A program made the position numbers and the translations under genes. From positions 1 through 7,071 of the forward strand of contig JAIXRT010000252.1 in assembly GCA_027485075.1 (NCBI GenBank): a DNA stretch of 7,071 nucleotides, written 5' to 3'. This DNA comes from Cytophagaceae bacterium. Its GTDB lineage: Bacteria; Bacteroidota; Bacteroidia; Cytophagales; Spirosomataceae. Positions within the stretch are counted from its first letter, which is position 1; the number at the start of each line of letters is the position of its first letter. Below, piece after piece: positions 1-4,965 of the stretch. The notes below the pieces were generated by a model. That model searched no databases. It saw only the letters and a program-made list of their open reading frames with translations, and was not told the origin of the DNA.

Positions 1-270
1 AAGTTTACCGACGAGGACATCGACCGCATCATCCAAATGGCGTGGGAAGATCGCACACCTTTTGAGGCGATTGAATTTCAGTTTGGGCTGAAAGAAAAAG
101 AGGTCATCGAATTCATGCGCCTAAACAGCAAAGAGTCTAGTTTTCGGATGTGGCGCAAGCGCATGACGGGTCGTGGTACCAAACATTTGCAAAAGCGCGT
201 TGCGGTAGATCCCCGTTTCAAATGCACTTTGCAGCGTAGTATCAGCATGAATAAAATCAGTAAACGTTAG
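1..270 (+). CDS. DUF2805 / TIGR03643 family small protein, 5' end outside the window
   Basis: The frame is open from base 1, and 89 codons plus a TAG stop are visible. The ATG at 37 is not the likely start: the codons before it read FTDEDIDRIIQ and continue straight into the conserved family core (MAWEDRTPFEAI, then a QFGL stretch, SSFRMWR and GRGTKH). That core marks the DUF2805 (TIGR03643) family of small bacterial proteins of about 80-100 residues, whose function is unknown to me. The segment FEAIEFQFGLKEKEVIEFMR reads like two helices joined by a short turn, similar to a helix-turn-helix of the sigma-region-4 or transposase type, and the tail is rich in Lys and Arg. DNA binding is therefore plausible but is inference. 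The stop overlaps the GTG start of the next photolyase gene by one base, so the two are probably co-transcribed and translationally coupled. Any promoter lies left of the window. Confidence 0.85.
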   Translation, partial: KFTDEDIDRIIQMAWEDRTPFEAIEFQFGLKEKEVIEFMRLNSKESSFRMWRKRMTGRGTKHLQKRVAVDPRFKCTLQRSISMNKISKR

Positions 271-1346
271 TGGATTTTCCTGCCAACTTAGATTCAGTTT
301 ACGAACGCATCGATCAGTTTGATCCTGAGCGTTATGCTCGGACACGCAACTTTTTAAATGGAGGCGTTTCCTATCTTTCCCCGTATTTATCTCGCGGATT
401 TATCACCGTTCCACAAGTTGTAGCCCGACTAAAAGACCGCGGCATCGGCATGGAACAGGCGGAAAAATTCATACAAGAATTAGCTTGGCGCGAATTTTAT
501 ACACGCACGTGGTTTCAAAAAGGAGATGCCATTTTTAACGATATTCGACACCCCCAGGAAGGTGTTTTGCATTCAGGTATTCCAGTCGCAGTACTCGAGG
601 CTTCTACCGGAATTAAGGCCTTGGATGCACATTTAGGCACGTTTTCTGTGTCAGGGTACCTCCACAATCACCTGCGCATGTACCTCGCGGCCATCACCTG
701 CAACGTGGGAAAATACCATTGGTCTGAACCTGCGGCCTGGTTGTACTACCATTTGTTGGACGGCGATTTAGCGAGTAATGCCTTGAGCTGGCAATGGTGC
801 GCCGGGACATTTAGTAATAAGCTATATTATGTGAACCAAGAAAATATCAATAAATACACGGGCAGCAGCCAAGAGGGCTCTTTTTTGGATTGTACGTACG
901 AGGAATTGCCCTTGCTTCAGGTGCCAGAGGAATTGAGAAAATCTGCTAAGGCCGACCTTGTTTTCACGCCCCCCGTGACGAAAGCACTCGAGATTCAGGA
1001 AGAGCTACCCACGTTCGTTTATACCCATTATACGCTCGATCCTACGTTTCACGAAGGGGAAGAAGGCAATCGAATTTTGGTCTTGGAGCCAAGTCATTTT
1101 ACGAAACATCCGATGGCCCCCAAGACGATGGAGTTTATTCTTTCCCTCGCTGAAAACATTCCAGGATTGCAGATTTATTATGGAGAATATGCATCGCTTA
1201 ACATCAAAGCCATTTTCCGAGATCATCCCATTAATGCCCATTTTGATGGGGTTCGCGAGGCACACCCTTCTTTGGCCCCAGACTTAGCAGGCGAGTTCAA
1301 CAGCTTCTTTTCTTTTTGGAATAAACTAAGCAAAAAGCTGAGCTAG
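270..1346 (+). CDS. Photolyase-superfamily FAD-binding domain protein without N-terminal antenna domain
   Basis: This 358-aa protein starts at GTG 270; an in-frame TAA at 261-263 leaves no earlier start, and the first internal Met (residue 61) would cut into the FAD domain. It begins directly with the helical FAD domain of photolyases (YLSPYLSRG 35-43, ELAWREFY 70-77, YLHNHLRM 130-137, DGDLASN 164-170, WQW 174-176). The usual N-terminal Rossmann-like antenna domain of about 130-200 residues is absent. Aligned by eye with E. coli PhrB (numbering from memory), the CPD-photolyase residues E274, W277, N341, N378, W359 and W382 are matched by E70, W73, N133, N170, W151 and W174. No Trp is seen where W306 should be. 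Residues about 247-310 resemble the start of a DPRP-type antenna domain, which suggests a permuted arrangement. FAD-dependent DNA repair is likely but the lesion is uncertain. It follows the DUF2805 gene with a 1-base overlap. I recall similar short proteins in Flavobacteriia, so this is probably a natural form. Confidence 0.85.
   Translation: MDFPANLDSVYERIDQFDPERYARTRNFLNGGVSYLSPYLSRGFITVPQVVARLKDRGIGMEQAEKFIQELAWREFYTRTWFQKGDAIFNDIRHPQEGVLHSGIPVAVLEASTGIKALDAHLGTFSVSGYLHNHLRMYLAAITCNVGKYHWSEPAAWLYYHLLDGDLASNALSWQWCAGTFSNKLYYVNQENINKYTGSSQEGSFLDCTYEELPLLQVPEELRKSAKADLVFTPPVTKALEIQEELPTFVYTHYTLDPTFHEGEEGNRILVLEPSHFTKHPMAPKTMEFILSLAENIPGLQIYYGEYASLNIKAIFRDHPINAHFDGVREAHPSLAPDLAGEFNSFFSFWNKLSKKLS
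1326..1346. other. 21-base tail-to-tail overlap of two photolyase-family coding regions
   Basis: The plus-strand gene ends with TAG at 1344-1346, and the minus-strand gene ends with its stop at 1326-1328 (read in reverse). The last six residues of each protein are therefore encoded by the same 21 base pairs. There is no space for a conventional terminator between the two units, so each transcript probably extends into the other gene. Confidence 0.9.
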
Positions 1347-2762
1347 AAAGGTTTCCGCGTTGTTTAAATGCGTTTCCTTTTTTTCCAAAGGCATCTTGTC
1401 CCAGGTACTGATGAGCATGGCCCAACGGGGATTTTTGCGGAAGGTCTCCCGCTGTATATCCAAGAATCGCCAAAACAATCCATCCCAAATCTCCTGCCAT
1501 TCGCCCTTCGGATAGTCACTCATTTTCAGAATGTAATTGGACCCGCAGATGTAAGGTTTCGTCGTCATCAATCCGCCATCGCTAAATTGCGACATGCCAT
1601 AGACGTTAGGAACCATCACCCAATCATACGCGTCGATGTACATTTCCATAAACCAGCGATAGACGGCATCCGGTTTGATTTCGCACAATAGCATGAAATT
1701 TCCCAATACCATGAGTCGTTCGATGTGGTGATTATAACCCGTTTTCAAGAGTTTGCGAATCGTTTGATCGATGGGTTCTAAGCCCGTGGTTCCGTCGTAA
1801 AAAGCGACCGGCATCTCGTTCGTAAATCCCCAATAATTCGTGGTGCGTTGTTGGACACTTATTTTACGATAGAGCAATTGGACAAACTCGCGCCAACCGA
1901 TAATTTGTCGAATAAACCCTTCCACACTGTTTAATGGGCCATCGCATGCCGCTACGCGTTCAACCACCTCCGCAGGATTCAACAAGCCCACATTAATTAA
2001 AGGGCTTAAAATACTATGAAACAAGGTCTTTTCTTGTGCTTTGATCGCATCTTCATAATCACCAAATAAGTGCATCCGCTCCCGCAAAAATAAATCCAAA
2101 GCTGCTTGCGCTTCTGCATGTGTCACCGGGTAGTAGGCTCCCGAAAAGGGAACGTCGCTTGATCCTGGGTTACCTGAAAAATGGCTTGATACATAGTCGA
2201 TGGCCTCAGTTACATACGCGTTTTTAGACTCCGGGAATGGAGCCGGGATGAACGTATTTTTCGGAATTTTCTTACGGTTTTCGGTGTCGTAGGTCCATTG
2301 GCCACCCACGGGTTTTCCTTCGACATCGATTAAAATTCCTCGGTCTTTCCGCTGCTGGGTATAGAAGGCGGTTTGGTAATAGGGCTTGCGATTGCCTAAT
2401 AAAGCGGTGTCCGTATTTAGGAAGTTAGGGCTCGGTAAAAAGTTAACATTTCCTGACCGCCGAAGGCGTCGTTCGACCAAGTAATCATTCGGATCGAACA
2501 AGGAAATTTCGCCCTTTATGGATGCCCCTAAGCCAACTTCTGAGGCACGTGGATCTTGCGCATCAATGTATTCCACGGTCTTTCCTGCGACACGCAATCG
2601 GTCTGCAAATGCACGCATGCTCGCCCGGTGGAAGATCAATTTCTGCTTATGAAAAGCAAACTGTTTGAAGAATAAATGGGATTCAACGAGGTAGAAAACA
2701 TCGGCCTCCTGAGCCAAGGTCTCCTCAAATAATTGGTGTGGAAAAATCAGAAACGCCCTCAT
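1326..2762 (-). CDS. Cryptochrome/photolyase of the DPRP (PhrB/CryB-like) family lacking the iron-sulfur cysteines
   Basis: This 478-aa protein is close to the usual length (about 500 aa) of the prokaryotic (6-4) photolyase / CryB group. An N-terminal DPRP domain (PF04244-like, residues 1 to about 120) opens with FLIFPHQLF and has the [12 protein letters not shown] stretch at 38-49. Family motifs follow: [13 protein letters not shown] 153-165, FGDYEDAI 233-240, IIGWREF 287-293, and [13 protein letters not shown] 344-356. The last contains the paired histidines (345-346) that match the His-His of PhrB (6-4) photolyases. PhrB proteins bind a [4Fe-4S] cluster through four Cys, one before the His pair and three near the C-terminus. 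Here the region before the histidines has no Cys, the usual YCKGC stretch reads YPKGE (417-421), and the later CPF-type Cys is replaced within IWDGLFW (425-431). FAD binding and (6-4) repair remain likely; the cluster is probably absent. The ATG overlaps the stop of the upstream 487-aa gene (ATGA), so it is the second gene of that unit. Confidence 0.88.
   Translation of the reverse strand: MRAFLIFPHQLFEETLAQEADVFYLVESHLFFKQFAFHKQKLIFHRASMRAFADRLRVAGKTVEYIDAQDPRASEVGLGASIKGEISLFDPNDYLVERRLRRSGNVNFLPSPNFLNTDTALLGNRKPYYQTAFYTQQRKDRGILIDVEGKPVGGQWTYDTENRKKIPKNTFIPAPFPESKNAYVTEAIDYVSSHFSGNPGSSDVPFSGAYYPVTHAEAQAALDLFLRERMHLFGDYEDAIKAQEKTLFHSILSPLINVGLLNPAEVVERVAACDGPLNSVEGFIRQIIGWREFVQLLYRKISVQQRTTNYWGFTNEMPVAFYDGTTGLEPIDQTIRKLLKTGYNHHIERLMVLGNFMLLCEIKPDAVYRWFMEMYIDAYDWVMVPNVYGMSQFSDGGLMTTKPYICGSNYILKMSDYPKGEWQEIWDGLFWRFLDIQRETFRKNPRWAMLISTWDKMPLEKKETHLNNAETFLAQLFA
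2759..2762 (-). other. ATGA start/stop overlap
   Basis: On the minus strand the ATG of the 478-aa gene (2762-2760) and the TGA of the 487-aa gene (2761-2759) share bases. This 4-base overlap is typical of translational coupling and indicates one transcript for both genes, with near-equal production of the two photolyase-family proteins expected. Confidence 0.9.
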
Positions 2763-4222
2763 TTGTTCACGTGTTTAGCTAAGATTCGCGCGCCTTCTTG
2801 TCGGGCTTTTTTTGTCTTCCTTAATCCCCAAACTTGGTCGGATGCCGACTTTCTAGTCGCACTTAAATCTACCACGGGTGCTGGATAATCCACACCTATT
2901 TTAACTCCGTAGAGGGTCTGTTCCATCTCGCTTAATTTCCAAGGTTCGTGAATTAAGGTGGCTGGTACTTGCGCTAATTCGGGTAACCATTTTTTGATGA
3001 ACACACCATCGGGATCATGGTCATACGAGTTCTTCACGGGATTATAAATCCGGATAGTATTGATACCGGTTACGCCCGCTTGCATCTGGATTTGGGGGTA
3101 ATGAATGCCGGGCTCGTAATCCAGAAATTGACGCGCTAAAAAGTGAGCTAAATCCCGCCAATCCTGCCATAGGTTAAAAACAAAAAACGATACGACCATG
3201 GCGCGCATGCGGAAATTCAAATATCCTGTTGCCACCACACAACGCATGCACGCGTCCACTAAAGGAACCCCTGTTTTTCCGGTTTGCCAGGCTTCGATTA
3301 GCGCAAGATCACGCGGTTTTTCGAGGCTTTGGTAGGCCTTGTTTACCGGCTCAAATTCCATCCGAGACTCATCTTCAAATTTTTGAATAAAGTGACTTTG
3401 CCAGTGCAGCCTTGAGACAAAATTTTGAAGCGAACGTTTGTTGCGCGCCGATTTATAATGTTGCATCGTATAGGTATGCGCCATCCGCATACTGATATTT
3501 CCGTAAGCCAAGTAAGGGGAAATCCGACTACAAGCTTTTCGGCTTGCTTCTGGTTTGCTGATCAACGAGCTATAGCCCACATGACGTGTCTCGATAAAAC
3601 TTTTCAGGTATTTCCAACCCCAATACTCACCTCCTTCTTGGAAAACAGGGTTACGCATTTTGAATGAAGAAGGAAGTTCAGGTCCTTGATGAACAGTGTA
3701 AAAATCACTAGGTAATTCGAGTAAATTCCAGTCACCTTCCTGCTGAAAAAACGGTTCGCGGGTCATGGTCGCCTCCCAGCGTTGTTGCCAGGTTTTACGG
3801 GATTTCAAGCGCCGAATAACACCGTTCGTTGGCGTTTCTTTCCATAAAATCCCTACGTGTTTGCAGAACGCGGCCACGTCCTTATCCCGTTGAAAACTTA
3901 GCCCATTCCCTATCTCTTCATGAGAATAAATGGTCTTGATATCGTAAGCGGAAGCGAGCGCCTGAAACACAGGAAGAACTTCAGTGTGAAAAAGGTAAAG
4001 TTGGCCTTTTCGGTCTTCCAGTCGGCCTTGCATTTCCAAAAGAGATTCATACACAAATCGCCAATGCCGCACATCGCTATCCGGGAAAGCGATCAGGGAA
4101 GGTTCGAAAAAATAGACTAAAAGCGTGGGAATATCGGAGTCCAATGCCCGGTACAATGGCTCATGGTCCGTGAAGCGGAGGTCACGTTTAAACCAGACAA
4201 TGTTGATCGGGGACTTTGGCAT
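2759..4222 (-). CDS. Deoxyribodipyrimidine photolyase / cryptochrome (antenna + FAD domains), divergent clade
   Basis: This 487-aa protein has the full photolyase layout. The N-terminal antenna domain (PF00875-like, residues about 6-160) opens with [18 protein letters not shown], and the C-terminal FAD domain runs from about 200 to 470 ([14 protein letters not shown] 231-244, [14 protein letters not shown] 314-327, RIYNP 391-395, FIKKWLPEL 408-416). It belongs to a clade in which the signature around the flavin differs from CPD photolyases. The DGDLASNNGGW-type motif reads [16 protein letters not shown] (368-383) and HNRLRM reads NFRMRAM. Aligned by eye with E. coli PhrB, E274, N341, N378, W382 and W306 become R271, F337, H374, I378 and K302, while W359 is kept (W355). 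It may be a photolyase with another lesion preference or a photoreceptor; the sequence does not decide. It is the first gene of a two-gene minus-strand unit, with an A/T-rich leader and no clear Shine-Dalgarno. I recall close relatives in other Bacteroidota. Confidence 0.87.
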   Translation of the reverse strand: MPKSPINIVWFKRDLRFTDHEPLYRALDSDIPTLLVYFFEPSLIAFPDSDVRHWRFVYESLLEMQGRLEDRKGQLYLFHTEVLPVFQALASAYDIKTIYSHEEIGNGLSFQRDKDVAAFCKHVGILWKETPTNGVIRRLKSRKTWQQRWEATMTREPFFQQEGDWNLLELPSDFYTVHQGPELPSSFKMRNPVFQEGGEYWGWKYLKSFIETRHVGYSSLISKPEASRKACSRISPYLAYGNISMRMAHTYTMQHYKSARNKRSLQNFVSRLHWQSHFIQKFEDESRMEFEPVNKAYQSLEKPRDLALIEAWQTGKTGVPLVDACMRCVVATGYLNFRMRAMVVSFFVFNLWQDWRDLAHFLARQFLDYEPGIHYPQIQMQAGVTGINTIRIYNPVKNSYDHDPDGVFIKKWLPELAQVPATLIHEPWKLSEMEQTLYGVKIGVDYPAPVVDLSATRKSASDQVWGLRKTKKARQEGARILAKHVNK

Positions 4223-4307
4223 AAAAACATAACTTAAAAAGCCCTGTGATGTTTTCAGAAAGAAAAGACTTACCTTTGCCCCTGTTTTACACGTCTAATG
4301 TATCAAA
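4223..4307. promoter_or_regulatory. Divergent intergenic region between photolyase unit and exported-protein gene
   Basis: These 85 A/T-rich bases must hold the start signals of both the minus-strand photolyase pair and the plus-strand 210-aa gene. The plus-strand promoter is convincing (separate entry). For the minus strand I found only partial matches to TAnnTTTG, for example TACATTAG (reverse of 4295-4302), with no well-spaced TTG upstream. The photolyase promoter is therefore unresolved. Confidence 0.6.
4271..4278 (+). promoter_or_regulatory. Bacteroidota -7 promoter box (TACCTTTG)
   Basis: TACCTTTG fits the TAnnTTTG -7 consensus used by the Bacteroidota primary sigma factor exactly. The -33 region, about 20 bases upstream (around 4251-4257), reads GTTTTCA, a weak match to the TTG-type element. 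The box lies 29 bases before the ATG at 4308, so the predicted leader is short, about 20-25 bases, and A-rich just before the start. The exact match and good position support it; no transcript data are available here. Confidence 0.6.
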
Positions 4308-4940
4308 ATGAAACAATATCTGATTGCTCTATTCTTGTTCTCATCCGCTATGTGCGCACATGCCCAAACGGGGAGCATCGAAATGAGCACAGGGGGTTTT
4401 TCATTTATTCCCGCGTTCACGTCTAAGGAGCCCAATGTCATTATTAACGCAAGCACCAATCCGAAAAGAAGGTTAACAGGTGCGATGATGTACATGATGC
4501 GCATTCAAAGCATGACGCCTACGACGGTCGTTTTATTTACCCGATACCGTTTTATTGATAAGAAATTTAAGGCTACCGTAGGAATCCACATGCCCGCATT
4601 TCAAATGACGGAGCAATATAAAGTGACGAGTTTCTTCGGACGGGAATTAACGATGAATTATCCAGTGAGTGAAAAAATGAGTGTAGGGTCTTTCATCTTA
4701 AATGGGCAGGCGCGCAATACGGATTTTAAGGTGACGTTGATCTCTGGAAACACCAACTACCGACACAAAAAATGGAGTTTCTTATCGCAAGGGTACTACC
4801 TAAGTGTGGGGGAATTGACTGGCGTAGCGGAGACGATTTCGTACGACATCAACAAGCATTTTCAGGCCAAAGCCTTTGGCAATTATACCATTACGGACGG
4901 ACAGGTGATTGGTACGGTGGGTTTGAAATATAATTTATAA
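4308..4940 (+). CDS. Exported beta-rich protein of unknown function, possibly outer membrane
   Basis: I do not recognise this 210-aa protein. It starts with a clear Sec signal peptide: MKQ, a hydrophobic run at about 4-15, then AHA-QT, with likely cleavage after residue 19. Cys16 is not in a proper lipobox (SAMC), so a lipoprotein is unlikely. The mature part has short alternating polar and hydrophobic stretches (for example VVLFTRYRFI, KATVGIHM, QGYYLSVGEL, GQVIGTVGLKYNL) with aromatic residues. This is the pattern of a small outer-membrane beta-barrel or a beta-sheet periplasmic protein, and the C-terminus ends in a strand-like segment. A methionine-rich patch (AMMYMMRIQSM) lies at about 59-69. 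It is a single-gene unit with its own promoter upstream and a hairpin terminator just downstream. Its divergent position next to the photolyase genes does not by itself imply a shared role. Confidence 0.75.
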   Translation: MKQYLIALFLFSSAMCAHAQTGSIEMSTGGFSFIPAFTSKEPNVIINASTNPKRRLTGAMMYMMRIQSMTPTTVVLFTRYRFIDKKFKATVGIHMPAFQMTEQYKVTSFFGRELTMNYPVSEKMSVGSFILNGQARNTDFKVTLISGNTNYRHKKWSFLSQGYYLSVGELTGVAETISYDINKHFQAKAFGNYTITDGQVIGTVGLKYNL

Positions 4941-4941
4941 A

Positions 4942-4963
4942 TAAAGGGGCCGAAGCCCCTTTA
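4942..4963. terminator. Hairpin terminator shared by convergent genes
   Basis: A perfect 9-bp stem (4942-4950 with 4955-4963) has a GC core GGGGC/GCCCC and a 4-base loop. Read on the minus strand the loop is TTCG closed by C-G, the very stable cUUCGg tetraloop, followed by a T-rich CCCCTTTATTTATAAATT run. Read on the plus strand the loop is CGAA, followed by the weaker CCTTTAAATTAAT. The hairpin sits in the 25-base gap between the stop codons of the 210-aa gene and the GH3 gene, so it probably ends both transcripts. Confidence 0.85.
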
Positions 4964-4965
4964 AA

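Noticed and set aside
37..39. ATG at 37 as the start of the DUF2805 gene
   Set aside because: The frame is open to base 1 and the upstream residues continue the conserved family core; this Met is the internal Met of the MAWEDRTPFEAI motif.
1326..1342. CTAAGC-AAAAA-GCTGAG hairpin as a bidirectional terminator between the convergent photolyase genes
   Set aside because: The 6-bp stem has a mismatch in its middle, no T-run follows on the plus strand, and it lies inside both coding ends.
1368..1691. A 107-codon plus-strand open frame opposite the DPRP gene
   Set aside because: It lies entirely antisense to a well-supported gene, has no recognisable family or start context, and reads as a shadow of the coding strand.
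4353..4364. Lipoprotein signal (SAMC) in the 210-aa protein
   Set aside because: The residues before Cys16 do not fit the lipobox, and a better type I cleavage site (AHA-QT) follows immediately.
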